A stretch of 64,000 bases of DNA, from NCBI GenBank assembly GCA_026005175.1, contig BPKO01000005.1, positions 124,001-188,000 of the forward strand, given 5' to 3'. This document shows positions 15,845 to 24,475 of the stretch, piece by piece. Origin of the DNA: Candidatus Tectimicrobiota bacterium. GTDB lineage: Bacteria > Tectomicrobia > Entotheonellia > Entotheonellales > Entotheonellaceae. Below the pieces are notes generated by a model. It saw nothing but the letters and a program-made list of their open reading frames with translations. It searched no databases and was not told the origin of the DNA. The number at the start of each line of letters is the position of its first letter. Position 1 is the stretch's first letter. The translations under genes and the position numbers were made by a program.

Positions 15845-16789
15845 TCACCGGTAGTGAATCCGCGGGTCGATGTAAGCATAAGCCAGGTCGACCACCAGGT
15901 TGCTGAGCACCACGATCGTGGCCAGCACCAAGTTGACCCCCGAAATCACCGGGTAGTCGCGATAAGAGATGGCCTCGAGCAGCAAGCGGCCCATGCCGGG
16001 CAGGCCAAAAATGCTCTCCATGACCACCGTGCCGCCGGCCACCTGCGCCGTCTGGATGCCGAGAATGGTGATCACCGGCAAGATGGCGTTGCGCAGGGCG
16101 TGCTTGAGCAAGATGACGCGTTCGCCCAGGCCCTTGGCCCAGGCGGTGCGCACGTAGTCCTGCCGCAGCACTTCCAGCATCATCGCCCGCGTCAGGCGCA
16201 AGAGGCTGGCGGCGGAAGCAAAGCCCAGGATCATGGCTGGGATGGCGAACTGCACCAGGTGCCCCCAGGGATCCTCGTGCCAGGCGATGTACTGGATGGG
16301 CGGCGTCCAGCGCCACCAGAGCGAGGGCAGCACCACCACCAGTGTCGCCAGCCAGAAGCCCGGCACCGACAGCCCGCCAATGGCAAAGCTGCGCGCCAGG
16401 TAGTCCGGCCAGGTGTCCTGGCGGGCGGCCGAGAGCACGCCGATGGGGATGGCCATAAGCAAGGCAAAGGCGATGGCCAGCGCGCCCAGCTCCAGGCTCA
16501 CCGGCAGCCGGCGCAGGATCTCGCCCAGCACCGGCCGCCGCGTCCACAGCGACTCGCCCAAGTTGCCCCGCACCACCTGGCTCAGCCAGACGACGTACTG
16601 CACGTGGATGGGCCGGTTGAGGCCCAGCTTGGCCCGCATCTCCTCCAGGTCTTTGGCGTAGGTGTTTTCCTCCACCATCATCGCCACCACGTCGCCGGGA
16701 ATGAGCCGCGACAGGGTAAAGACGATGGCGGTGACCAGCAGGAGCGTGGGCACGATGAGCAGCAGGCGCTTGATGAGGTACTGCCGCAT
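15845..16789 (-). CDS. Peptide/nickel-type ABC transporter permease (DppB/OppB family)
   Basis: The 314-residue protein begins with the canonical MRQYLIKRLLLIVPTLLLVT helix. It carries the DppB pattern LGLNRPIHVQYVVWLSQVVRGNLGES and the EAA-loop sequence RTAWAKGLGERVILLKHALRNAILPVITILG. It ends after VNLVLATIVVLSNLVVDLAYAYIDPRIHY, the family's terminal helix. It forms the translocation pore together with the DppC-type protein encoded 13 bases downstream. It lies 33 bases downstream of the solute-binding protein gene. Confidence 0.92.
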   Translation of the reverse strand: MRQYLIKRLLLIVPTLLLVTAIVFTLSRLIPGDVVAMMVEENTYAKDLEEMRAKLGLNRPIHVQYVVWLSQVVRGNLGESLWTRRPVLGEILRRLPVSLELGALAIAFALLMAIPIGVLSAARQDTWPDYLARSFAIGGLSVPGFWLATLVVVLPSLWWRWTPPIQYIAWHEDPWGHLVQFAIPAMILGFASAASLLRLTRAMMLEVLRQDYVRTAWAKGLGERVILLKHALRNAILPVITILGIQTAQVAGGTVVMESIFGLPGMGRLLLEAISYRDYPVISGVNLVLATIVVLSNLVVDLAYAYIDPRIHYR

Positions 16790-16822
16790 GGTGCTGCCGG
16801 GCGGGCTGCCCGCCTCCTCCCT

Positions 16823-18464
16823 TCAGGCTTTGTCGAACCACACCTCGATGAGGCGGCTGCCAAAGTCGTAGCTGGTGTTGACCATGTAGTTCTTCACGTG
16901 CGGCTGCCACGAGCCCACGGTAAAGCCGGTGTAAAAGGGCACGTAGTACATCTGCTCGGCCAGGTAGCGCTGGATGTCGTAGATGAGCTGCCGGCGCTTC
17001 TCCACGTCCAGGGTGCGGCGCTGCGCGTCGAGCAGCTGCGCCAGCTTGGGGTCGTTGACGTAGCTCTGGTTCTTGAAGTGGCCGGGGTAGTAGGGACCGT
17101 AGAGGTAGTTGTCCGGCTCCGTGTAAGGCGTCTGCAAGCCCAGCGCCAGCATGTCGTACTTGCCCAGGAAGGTGCTGGAGATGTAAGCGCCGTACTCCTT
17201 GGCCTGGATGGTCGCCCTGATGCCGACTTGCTTCAGGAACTCGGCGGCCATCTGCACGAAGTCCTTCCATACCGAGCCGTAGGCAAACGTGGTGTGCAGC
17301 GGCGTTTCGAAGCCGTTCGGGTAGCCGGCCTGGGCCAAGAGCTTTCTGGCCTCCTTGGGGTTGTACTCCCAGTAGCGTGCCGCTTCGCCCAGCTGGTCCA
17401 CGGGCAGCGACCAGTCCACCAGGAAGGCAGGGACGTGGGCGGTGAGCACGCCGCGGCCCTCGTTAAGGGCGGCCAGCATGCCCTGGCGGTCCATGGCCAT
17501 GGAGATGGCGCGGCGCACGCGCACGTCGTTGTAAGGCGGCTGGTCGGTGCGCATGTAGAAGTACGCAAAGACGTTGGAGTGGTACTCGAGGTAGGTGTAG
17601 TCGGGGTTGCTCTGCTTGAAGGAGGGGTAGTCTTCCTGGCGAATGGCGGTGATCCACTCCGGGCCGAAGTCGAGCTGTCCGGTGCGGTAAGCGGCGGTGC
17701 GCGTGGAGAGGTCCTCGAAGACGATCCAGTGCACCTCGTCAAGGTAAGGCCGGCCGCTCATGTAGTAGTCGGGGTTGCGCTTAAGGATGCTTTGCTTGTT
17801 GGGATCCCAGCGCTCCAGAACAAAGGGACCGGTGCCGATACAGCTCTCCTGCTTTTTGAGGTCGCCGTGGGCTTCCACCGCTTCGCGGGGCACGATCCAG
17901 CTGCCCGCCGGCGAAGCCAGAATATCGAGCAGCCAGGCGTAGGGTTCCTTGAGCACGAACTTCACCGTGTACTTGTCGAGCACCTTCGAGGCGCTCGACC
18001 GAGGAGAGCATGTAGCGGTTGGCGTTGCCCGGGGTCTGGCGGAAGCGGTCGAAGGTGAACTTGACGTCTTCGGCGGTGCACTCGCGGCCGTTGACCGGCG
18101 GCTTGTTGTGCCAGTGGACGCCGCGGCGCAGGCGGAAAATATACGTGGTGGGATCGGGGTTCTCCCAGGCCTCGGCGAGGTCGCCTTCGAGGAGGTAGCG
18201 CCCCGGCTTGACGTCGGGGCCGAACTTGTGGCGCAGCAGCTTGCTGTGGGTGAAGCTAAGCAGGGTGTGGGTGCGGTACGTGATGGTGAGGTGCGGGTCG
18301 AAGTGCACCGGGTCCCAGCCGCGCAGGCGCGCAATGCCGCCGCGCTTGGGGGTGGCGGCCGCCGCGGGCAGAGAGGCGGCGGCCAACGCGGCGCCCCCCA
18401 GGAGGCCGCCCTGCAACACGTGGCGGCGGGAAAGAAGCGGGTCGTGGAGAACGGGCTGTCCCAT
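16823..18464 (-). CDS. Family-5 extracellular solute-binding protein of the peptide-type ABC importer (frameshifted)
   Basis: The protein captures peptides or similar ligands in the periplasm for the two downstream permeases. The N-terminal part shows a twin-arginine-type leader (SRRHVLQGGLLGGAALAAASLPAAAA). SBP_bac_5 features follow: LAEAWENPDPTTYIFRLRRGVHWHN, then ECTAEDVKFTFDR. The reading frame then breaks near 17990. The upstream part reads SSVERLEG and the downstream part VLDKYTVKFVLKEPYAWLLD. Removing one G restores a continuous protein of about 546 residues, with GTGPFVLERWDPNKQ and the usual C-terminus. The rest is well conserved, so a sequencing error is more likely than a true pseudogene. 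Confidence 0.85.
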
Positions 18465-18564
18465 CGGCGTGCTCCTGATATAACCCCTCGCGCCCAGGCG
18501 CGAGTTGCCCTATGATACTCCCGGGGTGTAGAGGTCGGGCGCGGTTTGACAGAGGACGACACCG

Positions 18565-19234
18565 GTGTTCTTCAGCCCGCTGGTGCTGCTGTCGATGCTG
18601 CTGCTGGTCCTGAGCCTGGCGGTGCTCTTTGTCGTTGTCCAGCTCGGGATCATTGGCTATGCCTTCGAGAAAGTCGGCGTCCCCCAGGAGTCCCTCTTCA
18701 GCCTGCTTATGCTATCATGGTTCGGGTCGTGGATAAACATCCCGGTGGCCCGCCTGCGCACGGGGGCGCCGCTGAGCGAGGGAATGGTGATCTACTTTTT
18801 CGGCCAGCGCTACCTGGTGCCGCGCTGGCGGCGGCAGGAGACGGTGGTGGCGGTGAACGTGGGCGGGGCGGTGGTGCCGGCGCTGCTGTCGCTGTACTTG
18901 CTCACCCAGGCGCAAGCGCCGCTGCGGGTACTGGTGGCCACGGCCATCGTGGCGGCCATCACCCACGTCTTTGCGCGCCCGGTGCGCGGCCTGGGCATTG
19001 CCGTGCCCTTGTTTCTGCCGCCGCTGTGTGCGGCGCTGGTGGCCCTGCTGCTGGTGCCCGCCCAGGCCCCCCCTGGCCGCATACGTGGCCGGCACCCTGG
19101 GCACGCTGATCGGTGCCGATCTTCTCAATCTGCACAAAATCGGCAACTTGGGCGCGCCGGTGGTCTCAGTTGGCGGGGCGGGAACATTTGACGGCGTGTT
19201 TCTCACCGGCATCATTGCCGTGCTGCTGGCCTGA
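18565..19234 (+). CDS. DUF1614-like integral membrane protein (frameshifted at a C7 run)
   Basis: The roughly 222-residue protein has six or so hydrophobic segments: VLLSMLLLVLSLAVLFVVVQ, VGGAVVPALLSLYLL, AVPLFLPPLCAALVALLLV and a C-terminal GTFDGVFLTGIIAVLLA. The loop WFGSWINIPVARL and the terminal ADLLNLHKIGNLGAPVVSVGGAG agree with DUF1614, a family without established function. The start is a GTG with AGAGG upstream. The frame breaks at a run of seven C's near 19069: it reads QAPPGRIRG in one frame, while PPLAAYVAGTLGTLIG continues in the next. Restoring one base joins them, so an indel error in the homopolymer is likely. It is divergently oriented from the solute-binding protein gene. Confidence 0.75.
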
Positions 19235-19244
19235 AAGGAACCCG

Positions 19245-19922
19245 ATGGCGACGCATCAGACGATTGCCGGCTTTTCGGACGCCGAACTGCTGCAGCGCAT
19301 GGTTGACACCCACGGCGAGCGCTTCCACGCCGGTTTTTGGGCGCTGGTGGCGCAAGAGGTAATGCCGCGGCTGCCGGCGCAGCCGGTGGTGGTGGATCTC
19401 GGCTGCGGCCCGGGGCTGTTCCTGCGCGACTTGCTGCAGCGCTATCCCCACGTGCGGGGCTACGGCTACGACGTCACCCCGGCAATGATCGCCCACGCGC
19501 AGCAGCTCGGCTGCGGGCCGCAGGTGACCTTTGCCGTACACGACGTCACCGCTCAGCCCTTGCCCCTGGCCCCTGCCTCCGTCGACTTGGTGTGCATGAC
19601 AGCGGTGCTGCACCTTTTTGACGACCCCTTTGCCGTGCTTGCCGAGGCGACGCGGCTCCTGCACCCTGGCGGACTGCTGCTGCTTTACGACTGGATCCGG
19701 CGGCCGCTGGCCACTTACCTTGCCGAGCGGCTCGAAGGCGAGGGCGAAGCCCGCCTGGCCAGCCGGCAGCGCTGGCTGCGGCTCTTTCCCGTGCACAACA
19801 AGTACACTTCGGATGACTGGCAGTGGCTGCTGGCCGAAGCGCGCTTCAGCGTGCTGTGCAGCGCCCGGCTGCGGCCGCACTTCGAGGTCTTTGTTGCCAC
19901 GCCGCAGCCAGCCTCGAAGTAA
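19245..19922 (+). CDS. SAM-dependent class I methyltransferase
   Basis: This 225-residue Rossmann-fold methyltransferase has motif I VVVDLGCGPGLFLRDLL, motif II GYGYDVTPAMIAHA, and the post-motif segment VDLVCMTAVLHLFDDP typical of the Methyltransf_11/25 families. ATG 19245 follows AAAGGAA and lies 10 bases after the DUF1614 stop, so the two are probably co-transcribed. No substrate-specific domain is visible. It could act on a small molecule, a lipid or a protein. Confidence 0.85.
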   Translation: MATHQTIAGFSDAELLQRMVDTHGERFHAGFWALVAQEVMPRLPAQPVVVDLGCGPGLFLRDLLQRYPHVRGYGYDVTPAMIAHAQQLGCGPQVTFAVHDVTAQPLPLAPASVDLVCMTAVLHLFDDPFAVLAEATRLLHPGGLLLLYDWIRRPLATYLAERLEGEGEARLASRQRWLRLFPVHNKYTSDDWQWLLAEARFSVLCSARLRPHFEVFVATPQPASK

Positions 19923-19940
19923 CCCGGGCTGTTGAAGGCT

Positions 19941-20389
19941 TCAGCGCGTCACCAGCACCGGGCAAGGCGCAAAGCGCACCACTTTTTCGGCCACGCTGCC
20001 CAGCAACACGTGCTTGAGCCCGGTGCGCCCGTGCGTGCCCATGACGATAAGGTCGCTCTGGCGCGCCTTGGCCACATCGACGATGTTCTGGAAGGGCACC
20101 CCGTGCACCACCACCAGGTCGCCGTCGAGGGCCGGCGTCGCGCACCCCGCTGCAAGTAGTGCTCTAGCCCCTGGCGCGCCTGCTTTTCGAGCTCCTGCAA
20201 GTAGCCCTCGGGCACGGTTTGCGTCGTTTCCGCCACGGTCAGCGGCAGCTCCGGCATGACGTGGGCCGAAACCACGTGCAGCAGCGTCAGGCGCGCTTGC
20301 AGCTGCTTGGCCAGGTCGATGGCGTATTGCAGCGCGTGTTCGGAGGGCTCGCTGAAGTCCACCGGGACCAGGATGCGCTGAAAAGGCAT
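19941..20389 (-). CDS. Universal stress protein UspA family (frameshifted)
   Basis: The N-terminus MPFQRILVPVDFSEPSEHALQYAIDLAKQL and the C-terminus SDLIVMGTHGRTGLKHVLLGSVAEKVVRFAPCPVLVTR are diagnostic for UspA. The C-terminal segment contains the G-x2-G-x9-G(S/T) nucleotide-binding pattern. The two lie in different frames: one reads YLQRGARRRP and the other ATPALDGDLVVVHGVPF, with the break near 20137 in a GGGG run. Correcting a single base gives a normal protein of about 149 residues. The start has GAGGAGGC upstream. These cytosolic proteins bind ATP and aid stress survival. Confidence 0.85.
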
Positions 20390-20536
20390 GGCTTGCCTCC
20401 TCTGTTGCCGCAAATTGCTCCGCGCCCGCGGAGACCCTTGGAAGACACCCTGTACAAGACCTGTGCCACGTCTGCCGGCAGCCGCCTTGGCGCAGGGGCG
20501 CGGCCCTGCGCCCGCTCCCTCCTGCCATGCCCTTGT

Positions 20537-20566
20537 GACAGGGTGTCCACATGCGGACACCCTGTC
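20537..20566. repeat. Perfect 12-bp inverted repeat (hairpin) downstream of the quinone reductase
   Basis: GACAGGGTGTCC (20537-20548) is followed by a six-base loop and its exact complement (20555-20566). It lies between the stop of the quinone reductase and the uspA start, both on the minus strand. It may terminate the reductase transcript, although no T-run follows. A 9-base part of the arm (ACACCCTGT) recurs near 20445. Confidence 0.55.
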
Positions 20567-20585
20567 CGGGGTGCGGCGAGGGGCT

Positions 20586-21554
20586 TCAGGGCAGCAGCAG
20601 CACTTTCCCCGTGGTACGGCGGCCTTCGAGCTGGCGATGGGCTTCGGCCGCCTCGGCCAGCGGGAAGGTGTGTTCCATGCGCAGCTTGAGCTTGCCGCTG
20701 GCGATCCAGCCCAGCACGTCGCCGGCGCGCTTTTCCAGGCTGGCGCGGTCGGCGATGTAGTGGAACAGGCTGGGGCGGGTGAGAAAGAGCGAGCCCTTGG
20801 CGTTGAGAATGGCCGGGTCAAAAGGCGGCACCGGCCCGCTCGACTGCCCGTAGAGTACCATGTAGCCCAGCGGGGCGAGGCAGTTGAGGCTTTTCTCAAA
20901 CGTCGTCTTGCCCACCGAGTCGTAGACGACGTTCACCCCCTTGCCGTTGGTGAGGCGCTTGACTTCGGCCTCGAAGTCCTGCTGCGTGTAAAGAATTACC
21001 TCGTCGGCGCCGGCTTCGCGCGCCAGGGCCGCTTTTTCTTCGGTGGACACGGTGCCGATGACGCGCGCCCCGCACTGCTTGGCCATCTGCACCAGCAGCA
21101 GCCCGACGCCCCCGGCGGCGGCGTGGATGAGGCAGGTATCGCCCGGCTTGAGGGGATAGGTGCTGTAGGCCAGGTAGTGCGCGGTCATGCCTTGCAGCAT
21201 AGCGCCAGCGCCCACTTTGAAGTCCAGTTCGTCGGGCAAGCGCACTAGGCGCGCTTCCGGCGCCACCACGTACTCGGCATAAGAGCCCGGGATGCCCGTG
21301 TAGGCGACGCGGTCGCCCTCTTTGAAGAGGGTGACCTCGGGTCCTACGGCCACCACGGTGCCTGCTCCCTCTAGCCCCAGGGTGTAGGGCAGCGGATTGG
21401 GATAGAGGCCGGTGCGCTGGTAGACGTCGATGTAATTCACCCCCGCGGCAGCCAGCTTGACCAGCACCTGTCCCGGCCCCGGGGTGGGAGTGGGGACGTC
21501 TTCGTACTGCATGACCTCGGGGCCACCAAAGCGATGGATGCGAACGGCTTTCAT
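20586..21554 (-). CDS. NADPH:quinone oxidoreductase (zinc-independent MDR family)
   Basis: The 322-residue protein shows the QorA layout: MKAVRIHRFGGPEVMQYEDVP at the N-terminus, and GVNYIDVYQRTGLYP and LGLEGAGTVVAVG in the GroES-like domain. A nucleotide-binding AAAGGVGLLLVQMAKQCGARVIGTVST motif follows in the Rossmann domain. Structural-zinc cysteines of alcohol dehydrogenases are absent, as expected. The family reduces quinones by one electron or reduces enone substrates with NADPH. The gene has its own upstream gap and a weak GGAGTGTTGCCCT ribosome-binding region. Confidence 0.9.
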   Translation of the reverse strand: MKAVRIHRFGGPEVMQYEDVPTPTPGPGQVLVKLAAAGVNYIDVYQRTGLYPNPLPYTLGLEGAGTVVAVGPEVTLFKEGDRVAYTGIPGSYAEYVVAPEARLVRLPDELDFKVGAGAMLQGMTAHYLAYSTYPLKPGDTCLIHAAAGGVGLLLVQMAKQCGARVIGTVSTEEKAALAREAGADEVILYTQQDFEAEVKRLTNGKGVNVVYDSVGKTTFEKSLNCLAPLGYMVLYGQSSGPVPPFDPAILNAKGSLFLTRPSLFHYIADRASLEKRAGDVLGWIASGKLKLRMEHTFPLAEAAEAHRQLEGRRTTGKVLLLP

Positions 21555-21652
21555 AGGGCAACACTCCTGTGCGGCAGAGAGGAAACGGGATCGTGCCCTT
21601 TATCCTCACCCCGAAGTCGCGGGCGCGTCAAGTCCAAAATCACCCCGCGGCA

Positions 21653-21961
21653 TTAAGACAGCTCGTCGAGCCGCTCGCGGCAGGCGCGGACCAGGCGGGC
21701 AGCCCGCCAGGCCTGGAAGCTGAAGAGCAGGCCGCCTGCGCACCCGCCCAGGAACAAGAAGCGGGCCAGAGGGTGGGCGGTGCCGAAAACCGCTTCGGAG
21801 AGCGTGCCCGTGCTCAGCAGCACGGGCAGCATGAGCAAGGCCACACCAAAGCCGATGGCCCCCAGCAGGCTGCAGCGTGAGGCGGTGCGCACCGCTTCTT
21901 GGTAAGCCGCGCGCACCTCCTCGGGCGTCGGCACCGCAGAGGGGGTCTCTTGGTTGTCCAC
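21653..21961 (-). CDS. Small two-helix membrane protein of unknown function
   Basis: The 102-residue product starts from GTG (VDNQETPSAVPTPEEVRAAY) and contains two hydrophobic segments (SLLGAIGFGVALLMLPVLLS and PLARFLFLGGCAGGLLFSF). It ends with a charged tail, RAARLVRACRERLDELS. I do not recognise the family. It follows another small membrane protein by a few bases, in a run of tiny genes downstream of the sodium:solute symporter, so it may be an accessory of that transporter. This link is inferred from position only. Confidence 0.55.
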   Translation of the reverse strand: MDNQETPSAVPTPEEVRAAYQEAVRTASRCSLLGAIGFGVALLMLPVLLSTGTLSEAVFGTAHPLARFLFLGGCAGGLLFSFQAWRAARLVRACRERLDELS

Positions 21962-21967
21962 CGCGCC

Positions 21968-22208
21968 CTATGCCCCCGGCAGCTGCGACCCGGCCCAGGT
22001 TGGCCAGCAGCTGCGTCCAGATGCCAAACAGGGTGAGCAGCACGGCCACCAGCACGGCAAGCAAAATTGCCGGCACCAGCGGCCAGTCTTGCCTTTCCCC
22101 TCCGCCCCCGTCGTCGCCGTCCCACCCGTCGTGGTGGCCACGGTATCCGTTGCGGTGGGCGTCCAGGGGAAAGGCCCGCACCGGCTCTTTGAGTTCCAGG
22201 CGCTCCAT
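21968..22208 (-). CDS. Small single-helix membrane protein, probably frame-broken at its end
   Basis: From ATG 22208 (GGAGGG seven bases upstream) the product reads MERLELKEPVRAFPLDAHRN, then a Gly/Asp/His-rich stretch. A membrane helix follows (LVPAILLAVLVAVLLTLFGIWTQLLANLG). The credible protein part ends near 21975. The frame otherwise runs to 21606 as an antisense-like shadow of the next gene. Deleting one G from the five-base run at 21973-21977 would place a TAG at 21970-21968, right before the next gene's GTG. That gives a 79-residue protein. Its function is unknown. Confidence 0.5.
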
Positions 22209-22271
22209 CACACGACCCTCCGGCTTCAGGCAGGCGAAGAGGGCCGGGCGGAGCGCCCGGTGGCCCCTTCG

Positions 22272-22352
22272 CTACAAGACGGTTCCTAGAATAATAAGCC
22301 ACAGCACGATGGCGGCCAGGCTGAGCAGCAGCAGCCGATCCTCAAGCGCCAT
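22272..22352 (-). CDS. 26-residue single-transmembrane microprotein
   Basis: ATG 22352 opens a short frame encoding MALEDRLLLLSLAAIVLWLI plus six more residues, ending at TAG 22272. Almost the whole product is one hydrophobic helix. AGGAGA lies eight bases upstream. It sits between the symporter stop and the next small membrane gene on the same strand. Such peptides often act as small subunits or regulators of transporters, as KdpF, AcrZ and similar peptides do, but that role is inferred here. Confidence 0.5.
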   Translation of the reverse strand: MALEDRLLLLSLAAIVLWLIILGTVL

Positions 22353-22404
22353 CCCGTGTCTCCTCTCATTGTATCCCGCCACGTTACGGCCGCGCACCGC
22401 GGGA

Positions 22405-24243
22405 TTAGTCGTTTCCCTCAACGGCAGCCGGCCGGCCGCGCACTTCTTCCACCACCGGCTTGAGCTCGGTAAAGGCGCGCTGGATCTGCTCCGGCGTGGT
22501 GTACGACAGGCGGGCCTTGAAGGCTAGCCCCCACATCATCACCAGGCCGAGCATCCACCACACCACCTGCCAGGTCCATACCGGCGGCAGGCCGGCGATG
22601 GAGAAGAAGTGGTTGCCGACGACCATCCCCGGGGCCGATGGCAAAGACGAACCAGACCACCATGGCCCACAGCCAGAAGCGCCGCTTCTTCTGGAGCTCA
22701 GGCGACCCGCGGTCGATGTCGTCAAGCCAGCCCGTCATCTCCCGGCGGATCTCCATAACCCGGCGGTCTTGCTGGTCCGCGCCGCGCGTCACCCCTGACA
22801 CCAGGGCCGCGACGACAAAGGCCACGAGGCCGCCCCAGCCGGCGCTGTGCAGGTTCAGGGGGTACTTCCAAGCGGGAAACGAAAAAGTGAAAATCACCGC
22901 CAGGATGCCCGCCAGCAGCCCCAACGCCACCCCCTGGCGGGTGAACTTGCGCAGGTACAGGGTATCCAGCAGGGGCAAGTAGAGCAGGAAGCCAAACGAC
23001 ACCGCCAGGCCGCCGAGCATCACCAGGGCACGGCGGCTGGTGAGAGCGACGATCATCGCCACCGCCACCACCACGAACACCAGCAGCCGCCCCACCCACA
23101 CCTGCTCGGCATGGCCGGCGCTGGGGCGCAGCACACGCACGTAGAAGTCGCGCATGAGGATGGCGCCGCCCGTGCCCATGTAGGCCGCCCCCGTGGACTG
23201 CATCGCCGCCAGGGCGCCGACGATGACGAAGCCGGCCAGCGGCCCCTGGGATCAGCACCTTGATGATCTCCGGCACCACCTCGGAGTCCTTGGCAAACTG
23301 CAGCACGCCGTCTTCGAGCAGGGCGCGGCCGCCCAACCCCTGGATGGCGGTGAAGAAGAAGAGGGCAAAGCCGATAAACAGCGTCGAAGCGAACACCTGC
23401 TGCCAGGGAAACGGCTTGGGATCGCGGTTGCTAAACACCCACATGTGAAAAGCCGGCGAGGCCATGATGCCCATGAGGGCAAACATGTAGGTGAGCTGGA
23501 ACATGCCCGTCCACTCCGTCTTGCCCACCAGCCACGGCTTCCAGGCGCCGGGGATGGTAAGGTACTTGGCTTCGAGCTTGGAGATGCGGGCGATAAAGGC
23601 GTCCCAGCCACCAAAGTGGGCCAACACCAAGGCCCCAATGGTAATGATCCCCAGCCACAGCAGAAAGGCTTGCAGGGCGTCCACCCAAGCGACACTGCGG
23701 ATGCCGCCGGCGGCGACGTAGAAAAAGACCACCGCCGCCAGGAAAATGGAGCCCACCACCAGCGGCACGCCGGTGGTGACGTGGAAAATGGCCCCCGAGG
23801 CGATCAGCTGCACCGCGGTGTAAAAAGCGCTGTAGAGAAACGCGATGACCACGATGAGAAAGCGGATGAACTCCCCCCAGCCGCGCTGGGCCGCCGTAGT
23901 AGTAAGCGTAGAGGTCCCCCGGGGTGATGAAGTTGTAGCGCTTCCCCAGCATCCACAGGCGCTTGGCAAAAAACGTCGCGGTGATGGGAATGGTGAGCAC
24001 ATAAAAAGAAGCAAAGGCGTAGGCCAGGCCGGAAAACGCGATCAGCCCCGGGTGGCCGATGTACGTCCAGCCGCTAAACGAGGTGGCGGTGGCGGCAAGG
24101 AGAAACAGCCACATGGGGAGCTGGCGCTCGGCAATGGCCCAGCGCGAGGCGGTGCGTGCCCAGAAGTAGCCGCGCACCCCCCAGTAAATGCAGTACAACC
24201 AGTAGGCAACGGCGAAGATCCACACCCACGCTGCGGTCGACAT
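22405..24243 (-). CDS. Sodium:solute symporter (SSS family), three frameshifts
   Basis: Reconstructed across frames, this is a protein of about 612 residues with some 13 membrane helices. It imports a solute with Na+, as in the PutP/PanF/ActP family. Diagnostic parts are SGWTYIGHPGLIAFSGLAYA, RYNFITPGDLYAYYYGG, IRSVAWVDALQAFLLWLG and VIVGALAAMQSTGAAYMGT (sodium-site region). ATG 24243 has GGGAGGGGG upstream. Frame breaks occur at a C6 run (about 23875), near 23246 and in CCCCGGGG near 22628. Each is fixed by one base. The protein sequence is otherwise well preserved, so errors in the consensus are likely. The substrate is unknown. Three tiny membrane-protein genes follow it. Confidence 0.8.
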
Positions 24244-24409
24244 GGCTTCCCCCTCCCTGCAAGGGCGAAACGACGCGCCGTGTCCTCCTCCTTCCATGAA
24301 GGCAGCGAGGGCACGCTGTGAGCATTTCTAATACCAGCGGCAGAAGGTGTCAAGAGGAAAAGACAAAAAGAGTAAAAAAGGTCGATGGCCGTGTGACGCT
24401 CGCGCGGCG

Positions 24410-24438
24410 TTGACAGGGGCAGGCCGGCGTGCTAGGGT
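24410..24438 (+). promoter_or_regulatory. Sigma-70 promoter of the ThDP-enzyme gene
   Basis: A perfect -35 TTGACA (24410-24415), a 17-base spacer and a -10 TAGGGT (24433-24438) precede the gene start by 38 bases. GAGGAGG lies between the promoter and the ATG. Confidence 0.6.
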
Positions 24439-24475
24439 CTGGGGCGGCTTTGGGTCCTCACAGAGGAGGCATTCC

